Below are positions 27,610-36,873 of a stretch of 64,000 nt of DNA, one piece after another. The notes under the pieces were generated by a model that searched no databases, had not been told where the DNA came from, and saw nothing but the letters and a program-made list of their open reading frames with translations. A program made the translations under genes and the position numbers. Position 1 is the stretch's first letter; the number at the start of each line of letters is the position of its first letter. The stretch comes from Paenibacillus algicola (lineage in GTDB: Bacteria > Bacillota > Bacilli > Paenibacillales > Paenibacillaceae): positions 819,501 through 883,500 of the forward strand of contig NZ_CP040396.1 of assembly GCF_005577435.1 (NCBI RefSeq), read 5' to 3'.

Positions 27610-27708
27610 TTTGACCAAGAGCGCTTTCATTTTTAGAGCATCACTCCCTGGAGGATCGCAAAAGAGTCGACTTTTAACAGATATTTCTTAAAGATGGAGT
27701 GAAGTGAG

Positions 27709-29298
27709 ATGAATCCTAAACCATTAAACATCCTGTGGATTTCGTTAGAGGATACGAGTCCAAGGTTCGGCTGTTACGGAGATGCGGTTGCCCGTACGCC
27801 TCATATCGATCAGCTTTCAAGGGAAGGCTGCCGCTACCCAAATACGTTTGCTACTGCCGGCGTTTGTGCGCCTAGCCGTTGTTCGGTTATTACCGGGATG
27901 TATTCCAACTATATAGGCGGGCAGCATATGCGAACCACTCATACGAATCAGAATACTCCTGAATTGCCTACGCCTTATGAAATTGTTCCGCCATCTTATG
28001 TCAAAGTATTCTCGGAATACTTACGGGCACAGGGCTATTACTGTACTAATAATCTTAAAACCGATTATCAGTTTAAGCCGCCTTTAACGGCATGGGATGA
28101 ATGTGGACCCGATGGACATTGGCGAAATCGCGGAGCTAATCAACCTTTTTTTGCGGTGTTTAATACCACCGTTACGCATGAGAGCAAGATGTGGCCTAGG
28201 GAAGGGGAAGAACTGAAGACAAATCCGGATGAAGTAGTGCTTCCTCCGTACTTGCCGGATACTCCACTTATACGTAAAGCTATGTGCCGTCATTACGACA
28301 ATCTATCATTAGCAGACGACTATGTTGGCGCTCTCTTGCAGCAGCTTGAAGAGGACGGCTTATTTGAAAATACAGTTGTCATGCTATGGAGCGATCATGG
28401 CGAAGGGCTCCCCAGAGCGAAGCGGTGGACATATGATGCGGGCATTCGAGTACCGCTGATTGTTCGCTGGCCAGGTCAAATTCAACCGGGGACTGTAAAT
28501 GAACGACTAGTTAGCTTGGTGGATCTGGCTCCAACTGTGTTAGAACTTGCTGAACTTCAAATACCTGCACATCTCCAAGGCAGAAGCTTCCTTCGTGAGG
28601 AGGAAAGAAAATTCATTTATGCTACACGAGATCGTTACGATGAATCCTACGATATGGTGAGAGCAGTTCGGGATAAGCAATACAAATATATTCGAAATTA
28701 TTTCCCTAATCAATCCTACCAGCTTTGGATTCCATATTTGAATCAACATCCTATTCAGAGGGAACTGTGGCAATTGTATGAAGAGGGGAAGTTACAAGGT
28801 TTGGCCGCACAATTCTTCGGGAGTGGAAGACCGGTTGAAGAACTGTATGAGTGTGAAGCAGATCCTTATGAACAGTATAATCTGGCCTGTAACCCGGACT
28901 ATACAAAGGTACTTGATACAATGAGAGAGGCACTGGAGCAATGGAGAATGAAATATGATCGCCTAGGCGAAGTGCCTGAGACGGAAATGATCGCGCAGAT
29001 GTGGCCGTCAGGCAAACAGCCGCAAACGGCAAAACCAAGATTTGTGATCATTAATAGAGGGATTTGCTCTTCAGAGCTCCTTGAGGCAGGGAAGGTAGCA
29101 AGACCAGCATTTGTTCAACTGCATTGCAGTACGCAAGGAGCTTCTATTGCATTTAAGCTCGATGATAATACTGATGCACCCTGGAGCTTATATACAGGAG
29201 AAATTCGTATAACCGAAGGCGCTGCAAAGCTTCGTGCAAGAGCGATACGCATTGGTTATCTGGAGAGTGTTGAGACAGTGCTGGAGTTCATCGGATAA
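27709..29298 (+). CDS. S1-family sulfatase A, cytoplasmic, Cys-type
   Basis: A 529-residue sulfatase. The formylglycine motif is C-A-P-S-R with Cys53, preceded by T-P-H-I-D-Q-L at 30-36. The metal ligands are E14-D15 in S-L-E-D and the D-H pair in W-S-D-H-G-E-G-L. The last about 70 residues (Y-T-G-E-I-R-I-T-E-G-A-A-K-L-R-A-R-A) look like a chitobiase C-terminal-like beta domain, unusual for the other sulfatases here. No signal peptide, so it desulfates imported sugars. It must be activated by a formylglycine-generating enzyme not found in this window. It precedes regulator 2 and stands somewhat alone; sulfate position and sugar are not predictable from sequence. Confidence 0.92.
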   Translation: MNPKPLNILWISLEDTSPRFGCYGDAVARTPHIDQLSREGCRYPNTFATAGVCAPSRCSVITGMYSNYIGGQHMRTTHTNQNTPELPTPYEIVPPSYVKVFSEYLRAQGYYCTNNLKTDYQFKPPLTAWDECGPDGHWRNRGANQPFFAVFNTTVTHESKMWPREGEELKTNPDEVVLPPYLPDTPLIRKAMCRHYDNLSLADDYVGALLQQLEEDGLFENTVVMLWSDHGEGLPRAKRWTYDAGIRVPLIVRWPGQIQPGTVNERLVSLVDLAPTVLELAELQIPAHLQGRSFLREEERKFIYATRDRYDESYDMVRAVRDKQYKYIRNYFPNQSYQLWIPYLNQHPIQRELWQLYEEGKLQGLAAQFFGSGRPVEELYECEADPYEQYNLACNPDYTKVLDTMREALEQWRMKYDRLGEVPETEMIAQMWPSGKQPQTAKPRFVIINRGICSSELLEAGKVARPAFVQLHCSTQGASIAFKLDDNTDAPWSLYTGEIRITEGAAKLRARAIRIGYLESVETVLEFIG

Positions 29299-29458
29299 TT
29301 CTTCAACTTGCTAATTTAAGAACGTTTAGATCAGCGTTATCATTAATGCTGGTCGTAGTATTTCTGTGAACAGAAAATATTTTACATCTTTTTGAAGGTA
29401 TCATCCGGCATGGGGTATTCATGAATTTTCCTTCAAATCATATTAAGGAGAATGCCTT

Positions 29459-31819
29459 GTGAACAGACAACGAATGCAGAGCGTAACTATACCCTGGTTT
29501 CTTTCCTATGTCGTTGTGCTCCTGCTTCCAATGGTCGTTAGTCTTTTCGTGTATCGAGAATATTCGATATCATTAAAAAATGAAACGAGAGTAGCATATT
29601 CGTCCTTGCTTATGCAGCTGCAAGAAGCAGTCGACAATGATTTGAAAAGTATGAAGCGTTTGAGCCATCAGCTCACCTGGGATAATGCCATTCAAAGCAT
29701 ATCAAGCGATTTGACTAGCAATATGCCCCAAAAGGGCCTCAGCTATGAATTATTTACGCTTGCCCAGAACTTGACGCAGTACAAGTCCTCTTATTCAGAT
29801 ATTGATCAGTTCTATATTTATCTCACAAGCCCCGCTCAAGCAGTTGTTTTTCCAGGAGTTGTAAATGAACCGTATATGGCTTATCAATTTGTTCATATGA
29901 ACGAGAAATATTCTTATCAAGCTTGGATGGACAGAATGATAAATAATACGAAACCGGGCTTGATCACCTTGCCGGGATCAGGAGGCAAACCTGCGATTGC
30001 TTACTTGCAAAGTTTTAAGGGTGTCCATAACAATGGGCCAACTGGGATTAGTGTTGTCATGATCGACCAGTCCAGAATTCTGTCTGTCATTCACAAGGTT
30101 CAGTTATTTAACCAAGGAAAAGTATTCATTGTTAATAATAATGATGAAATTTTGGTGGCCAGTGATGATGGTTCTTCTGAGGATTTGCTTAATGCAATGA
30201 GATTAGAGCAGCTATCCTCTCATTCAGGCTATACCAGTTTCGAAAGCAACGGAAAAAAGTTTGAGATGATCTACCTTCAATCTTCAGCTACTCAAACCAA
30301 ATATATTTCCATAGTGCCAAGCCAAGTTTTATGGGAGAAGGCAGAAAAGGTTCGAAACATAACTTATGTGAGCTTAGTGGTAAGCATTTTAGTTGGAGTT
30401 ATGCTATCTCTGCTGCTCTTGAAAAAAAATTACGGACCGATTCGTCGTTTACTCCAAAAAGTTACGGAACAAGAGGGACCGTCAATATTTCAACGCAAAG
30501 GAAATGAGTTCACCTATATAGAACAGACGTTAAATCAAACTTATCTAAAAATGGAAGAGATGCTGAATGATAGAAAGCATCATCATTACGTGCTTCGCTC
30601 TTACTTTATATCAAAGCTGCTTAAAGGTAAGTTGGATTCCAAGCTGCAAATTGAGGAGGCTATAACGGCATATGATATTGCTTTTAAAAGTGATGACTTT
30701 GCAGTGATGCTATTACGTGTGGAAGAAGCAGAAGACTTCTATCGGAGAGTCGAATGGTTGAAGCCACATGAGAAACAGCAGATGCTTCAATTTATTATAT
30801 CGAATGTTGTGGAGGAATTGACCAAACAGAGGCACATGGGATTCGTAGTGGAAGTCGACGATTTATTCGCATGCTTAATAAATCTCTCCTCATCTGCAAT
30901 CGAGCCAATGGATGAACTTATGCAGCTAGCAGAAGAAGCACAAGGCTTCCTACACCGCTCGTACCAGATCAACATGACAATATCCATTAGTTTGATTCAC
31001 AGCTCTCTAAGCGGAATTCATCAAGCATATCTCAACGCGCTAGATGCAATGGAGTATAAGCTGGTGATGGGGAGGAGAGAGATCATCAGATACGACAAGA
31101 TTTGTTATGAACCACAGATGGACCAGCATAGAACCTATCATTATCCTCTTGTTGTTGAACAGAAGCTCATGAATGCGGTGAAGACAGGTAATTCAGAGAT
31201 AGCAGTACGTACACTTAATGAGGTTATAGAACAGAACTTCTCCAATCGAAATCAATCTCTCCCTCTAGTAAAATGTCTAATGGTCGATCTAGTTTGCACA
31301 TTAGTGAAGACAATCAATGAGAATGATTATGTGGAGGAGCCGCAGCTGGATATGACAAGCATTATTGACACGTTGATAAGAAGCGAGACCGTTCATGATA
31401 TGAAGGAACAGCTTATTCTATTGGTCAGAAAGGTGTGCGAGTATACCTTCGAGAGACGTGAAAGCCAAATTACTGAAGGTCGACAGCGGGCAGTGCAGGA
31501 GCTCGTTCATGAAGTAATTATGTATATTGAAGCCAACGTGAGCAATGTCAACTTAAATGTATCTATGATTGGCGAGAAGGTACAAATGAGTCCTTCCTAC
31601 GTGTCAAGGCTGTTTAAGCAGCATACGGGAGAAGGGATACTCGAATATTTGAACAACTATCGTGTGAAGCAAGCCAAAGAGTTGATCGAAGATCATCAGA
31701 TAGGAATTAAAGAAGTGGCGGAAAAGGTGGGTTATTCAGACGCGACTACCTTTATAAGGATTTTTAAGAAGTATGAGGGGGTTACACCTGGTAAGTACAG
31801 AGATTCGTTAGAAAGATAA
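29459..31819 (+). CDS. Membrane-anchored AraC-family transcriptional regulator 2
   Basis: A 786-residue protein of the same build as regulator 1: helix 1 at about 12-34, an extracytoplasmic sensor domain, helix 2 near 298-322 (V-V-S-I-L-V-G-V-M-L-S-L-L-L-L), a cytoplasmic region and a C-terminal AraC domain (S-P-S-Y-V-S-R-L-F-K-Q-H-T-G-E-G and V-G-Y-S-D-A-T-T-F-I-R-I-F-K-K-Y-E-G-V-T-P-G-K-Y-R). GTG start with AAGGAG at 29445-29450. It lies directly upstream of importer 2 in the same direction and probably controls it. Sequence outside the HTH differs strongly from regulators 1 and 3, suggesting a different ligand. Confidence 0.9.
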   Translation: MNRQRMQSVTIPWFLSYVVVLLLPMVVSLFVYREYSISLKNETRVAYSSLLMQLQEAVDNDLKSMKRLSHQLTWDNAIQSISSDLTSNMPQKGLSYELFTLAQNLTQYKSSYSDIDQFYIYLTSPAQAVVFPGVVNEPYMAYQFVHMNEKYSYQAWMDRMINNTKPGLITLPGSGGKPAIAYLQSFKGVHNNGPTGISVVMIDQSRILSVIHKVQLFNQGKVFIVNNNDEILVASDDGSSEDLLNAMRLEQLSSHSGYTSFESNGKKFEMIYLQSSATQTKYISIVPSQVLWEKAEKVRNITYVSLVVSILVGVMLSLLLLKKNYGPIRRLLQKVTEQEGPSIFQRKGNEFTYIEQTLNQTYLKMEEMLNDRKHHHYVLRSYFISKLLKGKLDSKLQIEEAITAYDIAFKSDDFAVMLLRVEEAEDFYRRVEWLKPHEKQQMLQFIISNVVEELTKQRHMGFVVEVDDLFACLINLSSSAIEPMDELMQLAEEAQGFLHRSYQINMTISISLIHSSLSGIHQAYLNALDAMEYKLVMGRREIIRYDKICYEPQMDQHRTYHYPLVVEQKLMNAVKTGNSEIAVRTLNEVIEQNFSNRNQSLPLVKCLMVDLVCTLVKTINENDYVEEPQLDMTSIIDTLIRSETVHDMKEQLILLVRKVCEYTFERRESQITEGRQRAVQELVHEVIMYIEANVSNVNLNVSMIGEKVQMSPSYVSRLFKQHTGEGILEYLNNYRVKQAKELIEDHQIGIKEVAEKVGYSDATTFIRIFKKYEGVTPGKYRDSLER

Positions 31820-31990
31820 TGGTCTCCTCAATCATTCTGGATTTTGCTGATGAAATAGCGAAAAAGTCCTCTTACATTTTAGATTTTGTAAATGATTTTG
31901 CTCAAATAGTCGATATACGACTGCGAAATCGCACACTTATAATTAAGCCGAGGAGTTGTAAAACACTTCTACATAAAAAACGGGAGGTTG

Positions 31991-33637
31991 ATGGTTACGG
32001 TGAGAAAGACAAAAAAAAGCTTGTTGGCTGTATTGCTTACAGTATTCATGATTCTGGTCAGTTTAACAACAGCGTGCTCCAGCAATACCGAGGAGGCAGA
32101 GCAGAACTCAGCAAAGCAAGGCGAGGCTTCTCAAAAATCAAATGAAGCGACAACATATCCGATCCAAACGGACAAGAAACTTACGTATTGGGCAGGCCTT
32201 AACTCAAATCTTGCGGGAATTAAATCATCATTAGATGAGGTTCCCTTCTTTCAGGAATGGCAAAAAAGAACGGGAGTTCCACTAACCTTCATTTCACCAA
32301 CGGCAGGTCAACAAAATGAGGCGCTCAATGTGATGCTGGCTTCTGGCGAATTGCCTGATGTTATCGAACACTCCTGGATTAATTTCCCCGGGGGACCGGA
32401 GAAAGCAATCAAAGACGGTTACATTCTGAAGCTGAACGACTTGATAGATCAACATGCACCGAATTATAAAAAATACTTACAGGATCATCCAGAAGTCGAT
32501 CGCATGGTGAAGACGGATACGGGGAGTTATTTTGGATTTCCGTTTATTCGCGGAGATGAATCTCTGCTCGTATTTCAAGGACCCATCGTTCGTCAAGACT
32601 GGCTGGATGAGCTTGGCCTTGAAATGCCAACGACCATTGATGAATGGTATACCGTTTTGAAGGCCTTCAAAGAGAAGAAAGGGGCTTCTGCACCACTATC
32701 GTTTTTAAGTGATGGGCGGCTGGCAGCTTTATCAAATGGTGCTTTCATTGGAGCATACGGCATTAATCTAGGCTTTTACTTGGATAATGGACAAATTAAG
32801 TACGGTCCCGCTGAGCCGCAATACAAAGAGTTTCTAGCTACAATGAGCAAATGGTATGCTGAAGGATTGTTAGACAAGAATATTGCAACAACAGATTCCA
32901 AGACATTAGATGCCAATATCATCACCGGCGCAACGGGTGTATCCATCGGTAATGCTGGATCAAATCTAGGGAAATGGACACCGCTCCTTAGTGAGCAGAA
33001 CCCAAAAGCGGTACTGGCCCCGGCGCCTTACCCTGTGCTGAACAAAGGAGATGTACCTAGATTTGGTCAATATGATAATCCGTTTGCTGTTAATGGCACT
33101 GCTGCAATTACCTCAACATCCAAAGATCCGGAGCTAGCTGTAAAGATGCTTGATTACGCTTACAGTGAAGAAGGGCATATGCTCTTTAACTTTGGAATTG
33201 AAGGCGTCAGCTATACCATGGAAAACGGGTATCCTACCTATACAGATTTAATGATGAAAAACCCGGATAAGCTAGCTCCTGCCCAAGCATTATCGCTGTA
33301 TATTCGCGGTAATTATTTCGGTCCTTTCGTCCAAGACAAACGTTATAGTGAACAATACAATGTGCTGCCGTCACAAAAAGATGCCATTCAGGTGTGGAAG
33401 ACGGAAGCAAAGTCAACAAAGTTGCCTCCAATTACGGCAACGCCGGAGGAAAGTACAGAACTAGCAAAAATCATGACAGATGTTGATACTCTTGTGAACG
33501 AAATGACACTCAAAATTATATTGGGAAGTGAGCCATTATCCAGCTATGAATCATACATGGAGAGACTGAGCACGCTAAACTTTGACAGAGCTATTGAAAT
33601 CCAAGAGGCGGCCTTGGAACGTTTTAATAAACGTTAA
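31991..33637 (+). CDS. ABC importer solute-binding lipoprotein 2
   Basis: A lipoprotein of about 548 residues: K-T-K-K-S, a hydrophobic stretch, lipobox T-T-A-C with C-S-S following, and a Glu/Gln/Ser-rich linker before the binding fold (Y-W-A-G-L-N-S-N, L-P-D-V-I-E-H-S-W, W-L-D-E-L-G-L-E-M-P-T-T-I-D-E-W). The start is uncertain: GGGAGG at 31982-31987 is close to the ATG at 31991 and 12 nt from the GTG at 32000; the GTG gives a neater signal peptide. A truncated paralogue with the same leader lies at 61847-62092. It feeds permeases 2A/2B directly downstream, separated from them by a hairpin that may keep binding-protein mRNA in excess. Confidence 0.9.
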   Translation: MVTVRKTKKSLLAVLLTVFMILVSLTTACSSNTEEAEQNSAKQGEASQKSNEATTYPIQTDKKLTYWAGLNSNLAGIKSSLDEVPFFQEWQKRTGVPLTFISPTAGQQNEALNVMLASGELPDVIEHSWINFPGGPEKAIKDGYILKLNDLIDQHAPNYKKYLQDHPEVDRMVKTDTGSYFGFPFIRGDESLLVFQGPIVRQDWLDELGLEMPTTIDEWYTVLKAFKEKKGASAPLSFLSDGRLAALSNGAFIGAYGINLGFYLDNGQIKYGPAEPQYKEFLATMSKWYAEGLLDKNIATTDSKTLDANIITGATGVSIGNAGSNLGKWTPLLSEQNPKAVLAPAPYPVLNKGDVPRFGQYDNPFAVNGTAAITSTSKDPELAVKMLDYAYSEEGHMLFNFGIEGVSYTMENGYPTYTDLMMKNPDKLAPAQALSLYIRGNYFGPFVQDKRYSEQYNVLPSQKDAIQVWKTEAKSTKLPPITATPEESTELAKIMTDVDTLVNEMTLKIILGSEPLSSYESYMERLSTLNFDRAIEIQEAALERFNKR

Positions 33638-33647
33638 TGTATAACAC

Positions 33648-33681
33648 AGTGGCATAGAGTTCCTTGGTAGTCTATGCCACT
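33648..33681 (+). terminator. Intercistronic hairpin after binding protein 2
   Basis: An 11-bp perfect stem AGTGGCATAGA/TCTATGCCACT with a 12-nt loop, followed by ACTATTTTG. The T stretch is short, so it may be a partial terminator or a 3'-end stabilising structure that sets binding protein above permease levels. Confidence 0.7.
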
Positions 33682-33708
33682 ACTATTTTGCAGATGAGGG
33701 GCGATCGT

Positions 33709-34671
33709 ATGAGGCCAATAGCAACCCCGCGGAGTTCTCAGAAACCTGTTAAGAGCAACAAATACGTCTTAAATCGTCTCGTGAAAGATTTAGCACTTAA
33801 CAAATACTTATATATCATGATGATCCCTGTAATAGCGTATTATGTAATTTTTCAATATGGTCCTATGTACGGAGCGATTATAGCTTTCAAGGACTACTCT
33901 CCCATGAAAGGGGTTATGGACAGTGAATGGGTCGGACTGGCACATTTTCAATCTTTTTTTGAAAGCTACTATTTCTGGCGAATCCTGAAAAACACTCTAA
34001 TACTGAGCTTGTATTCCCTCTGTTTTGAATTTCCGGCTCCAATCATACTCGCTTTATTGATCAATGAAGTCAGAAATAAAAGATTCAAATCCATCGTACA
34101 ATCCGTTACCTATATGCCCCATTTTATTTCCCTAATCGTTATATGTGGGATAATTAAAGATTTCACAAATAGTGGGGGGTTGATCAATACCTTCATTACT
34201 TATCTGGGCGGAGACGGGCAGGCAATGCTTCAAAAGCCAGAGCTCTTTCGAAGCATCTATATCATATCTGACATTTGGCAAGGCATGGGATGGACGTCCA
34301 TAATCTATTTAGCAGCGCTCATGAATGTAGACCAAGAGCAATTTGAAGCGGCGCGAATTGATGGAGCAGGCAGGTTAAGGCAAATATGGAACATATCTAT
34401 TCCAGGGATATTGCCCACGATTATCATTATGCTAATTCTTCGTATTGGCAATTTGCTGAGTGTAGGATTTGAGAAAATTATTCTGTTATATAATCCTGCC
34501 ATTTATGATACAGCCGATGTAATCTCCACATTTGTATATCGTAAAGGATTGCTGGAATTTGGTTGGAGCTACAGCGCAGCTGTCGGATTGTTTAATTCCG
34601 TTGTCAATCTGATCTTGTTGGTTCTAGCCAATCGTCTTAGTAAAAAGTTTAGTGAAAATAGCCTATGGTAA
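33709..34671 (+). CDS. ABC sugar importer permease 2A (LplB-like)
   Basis: A 320-residue permease started at ATG 33709, behind GAGGGGCGA; the frame is open upstream only through the hairpin. It shows the LplB-type N-terminal signature (G-P-M-Y-G-A-I-I-A-F-K-D-Y-S-P, D-S-E-W-V-G-L-A-H-F), six helices and an EAA loop near 210 (E-A-A-R-I-D-G-A-G-R-L-R-Q-I-W). Coupled to permease 2B, whose ATG is only 12 bp past this stop. Confidence 0.92.
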   Translation: MRPIATPRSSQKPVKSNKYVLNRLVKDLALNKYLYIMMIPVIAYYVIFQYGPMYGAIIAFKDYSPMKGVMDSEWVGLAHFQSFFESYYFWRILKNTLILSLYSLCFEFPAPIILALLINEVRNKRFKSIVQSVTYMPHFISLIVICGIIKDFTNSGGLINTFITYLGGDGQAMLQKPELFRSIYIISDIWQGMGWTSIIYLAALMNVDQEQFEAARIDGAGRLRQIWNISIPGILPTIIIMLILRIGNLLSVGFEKIILLYNPAIYDTADVISTFVYRKGLLEFGWSYSAAVGLFNSVVNLILLVLANRLSKKFSENSLW

Positions 34672-34683
34672 TGGAGGGGCAGC

Positions 34684-35565
34684 ATGAAAACAAAAAAATC
34701 TGGACTGGAACGGACGTTCGATATTTGCTTATATGCGGTCTTGTCGATTTTGGTTTTAATCACTTTGTACCCTCTTATCTTCGTGGCATTTGCATCGATC
34801 AGTGATGCAGCATATGTTGTTGCTCATAAAGGCGTTTTATGGAGACCAGTCGGTATAAATTTTGAAGCTTACAAAAGCGTCTTTGGTAATAAGGCGATCT
34901 GGAGCGGATACAAAAACACATTATTCATTATTGTGTTTGGCGTGATCTTAAATTTGTTCATGACATCGCTGGGAGCATATGTGTTGTCACGTAAAAACGT
35001 GATGTTGAATAAACCAATTATGATATTCATCATCATTACTATGTTTTTTAATGGTGGACTTATCCCTTTCTATTTAATTGTAAAAGGGGTAGGGCTGCTT
35101 GATACGCTATGGGCTCCGATTGTTCCATTCGCAATTAATACATTTAATCTGATTATCTTAAGAACCTCATTTCAATCTATACCTGAAAGCTTGGAGGAAG
35201 CTGCTAAGATAGATGGAGCTAATCACTTTGTCATTTTGTTCCGTATTATTCTTCCCCTGTCCATGCCGATTATGGCGGTGATGACGCTCTATTACGCTGT
35301 AGACAAATGGAATGGATGGTTTTATTCGTCTATCTTTATCAGTGATAGAGATCTATTCCCGTTACAACTCGTGATTAGAGAGATTTTGATTTCAAACTCG
35401 ACTGAAGGGATGTCATCTGGCGGCTCAGGCAATGATTTATACCAAATTGGGGAAACGATCAAGTATGCAACAATTATGGTTTCCACGCTGCCTATATTAA
35501 TGGTTTATCCATATTTGCAACGTTATTTTGTTAAGGGAGTTATGGTTGGATCTATAAAAGGGTAG
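34684..35565 (+). CDS. ABC sugar importer permease 2B (YtcP/MalG-like)
   Basis: A 293-residue permease. GGAGGGGC precedes the ATG. It has T-M-F-F-N-G-G-L-I-P-F-Y, an EAA loop near 168 (E-E-A-A-K-I-D-G-A-N-H-F) and the R-Y-F-V-K-G-V-M-V-G-S-I-K-G ending. It completes importer 2 with the upstream permease and binding protein. The GH88 gene follows after 27 bp, linking this importer to unsaturated uronide processing. Confidence 0.92.
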   Translation: MKTKKSGLERTFDICLYAVLSILVLITLYPLIFVAFASISDAAYVVAHKGVLWRPVGINFEAYKSVFGNKAIWSGYKNTLFIIVFGVILNLFMTSLGAYVLSRKNVMLNKPIMIFIIITMFFNGGLIPFYLIVKGVGLLDTLWAPIVPFAINTFNLIILRTSFQSIPESLEEAAKIDGANHFVILFRIILPLSMPIMAVMTLYYAVDKWNGWFYSSIFISDRDLFPLQLVIREILISNSTEGMSSGGSGNDLYQIGETIKYATIMVSTLPILMVYPYLQRYFVKGVMVGSIKG

Positions 35566-35592
35566 TCTCGCTGCCAAGAGGAGGATGTTCAA

Positions 35593-36714
35593 ATGAATCA
35601 AACAGTTTGGTTCGATCAAGCTTGGGCCCAGACAGTGGAAAAGGTGAACAGGACAAGTAAGCGAATAGGGGTATCCTATCCGCATCTCTCTATTGACGGA
35701 ACTTATGATAACAATAAGAGCTTCTGGACCAAAGGCTTCTGGCCCGGTATGTTATGGCAGATTTATAAAGAGACGAAGGATGAGCGACTGAAAGCAATTG
35801 CAATTGCAATAGAAGATCAGCTTGACGAAGTATTAAACGGATTCTACGTCCTGCACCATGATGTAGGTTTTGTATGGAGTTTAACTTCAGTGGCGCAGTA
35901 TAAACTGTTGAATCATGAACCCTCCAAGCGAAGAGCACTTACCGCTGCAAGTCATCTCGCGGGGCGTTTTAATCTGAAAGGTGGCTTCATTCGAGCATGG
36001 AATGACCAGCAAGGTGGTGGTATTGACAACCGGGGATGGGTCATTATTGATTGTATGATGAATCTTCCAATCCTCTATTGGGCATCGGAAGAAACAGGTG
36101 ATCCGAGGTTCAAGCATATTGCGATCGCTCATGCAGACACCGTGCTGAGGGAGCATATTCGTGAGGACGGCTCCGTTCACCACATCGTATGCTTTGATCC
36201 AGTCACCGGGGAGAGAGTAGGAGCGATGGGGGGACAGGGCTATTCAACTGATTCAGCGTGGTCGAGAGGAGCGTCATGGGCGATTCACGGATTCGCTTTG
36301 TCTTACCGGTACACAGGTGAGCAAAGATATCTGCAGGCTGCGAAGAAAGCTGCGCATTATTTTATTGCCTGTTTGCCTGAGGACCATATTCCTTACTGGG
36401 ATTTACGCGCGCCGCTTGAAGAGAATATGCCGAGAGATACTACAGCTGCAGCTTGTGCGGCCAGCGGATTGATTGAAATTAGCAGATCTGTGCCCGAGCA
36501 GGAGAAGACTTTCTATCTCGAATGGGCGAAGCGAATTGTGAAGTCGCTCTATGAGAATTATGGAGCCTGGGATATGGAAGAGGAGGCGTTGCTAGTTAAG
36601 GGCACATCCCATTACCCTGCTGGAATTGGTATCAATACGCCGATTATTTACGGAGACTACTTCTTTGTGGAGGCATTATCAAAGCTTAAGGGGAACACTG
36701 AGCTGTTCTGGTAA
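35593..36714 (+). CDS. GH88 unsaturated glucuronyl hydrolase
   Basis: A 373-residue (alpha/alpha)6-barrel enzyme, nearly the length of the characterised Bacillus sp. GL1 enzyme (377). The two key aspartates are recognisable: D90 in L-H-H-D-V-G-F and D153 in W-V-I-I-D-C-M-M-N-L. Also seen are S-T-D-S-A-W-S-R-G-A-S-W-A-I-H-G and Y-W-D-L-R-A-P. It hydrates the double bond of a 4,5-unsaturated uronic acid at the non-reducing end, left by a polysaccharide lyase, releasing the residue. No signal peptide, so it works in the cytoplasm on imported lyase products. Clustering with importer 2 and with the lyase 160 bp downstream gives a coherent uronide route. Confidence 0.93.
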   Translation: MNQTVWFDQAWAQTVEKVNRTSKRIGVSYPHLSIDGTYDNNKSFWTKGFWPGMLWQIYKETKDERLKAIAIAIEDQLDEVLNGFYVLHHDVGFVWSLTSVAQYKLLNHEPSKRRALTAASHLAGRFNLKGGFIRAWNDQQGGGIDNRGWVIIDCMMNLPILYWASEETGDPRFKHIAIAHADTVLREHIREDGSVHHIVCFDPVTGERVGAMGGQGYSTDSAWSRGASWAIHGFALSYRYTGEQRYLQAAKKAAHYFIACLPEDHIPYWDLRAPLEENMPRDTTAAACAASGLIEISRSVPEQEKTFYLEWAKRIVKSLYENYGAWDMEEEALLVKGTSHYPAGIGINTPIIYGDYFFVEALSKLKGNTELFW

Positions 36715-36873
36715 AAATAAGCATCACTAAGCACACGAGTCTTTTAAGCGTGTAAGCTTAGCTATGTTATTAAAGTTTCTTTGTTCCATGGGTACTAATG
36801 CTGTCAAAGTTGAAATCCTGAGTGTAAACGAGAAAACAGGTGAAAACATAACTTTATTGTAGGAGGGAATCTA

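Noticed and set aside
27617..27631. cre-like sequence (TGAAAGCGCT on the minus strand) before sulfatase A
   Set aside because: The first ten positions fit but the 3' part deviates at three positions of the consensus.
29329..29342. Second cre-like sequence (AGCGTTATCA) before regulator 2
   Set aside because: Three mismatches in the left half; not distinguishable from chance.
35593..36714. Possible GH105 assignment
   Set aside because: The two-Asp pattern (H-H-D-V-G-F and I-I-D-C-M-M-N) and the length fit GH88 better.
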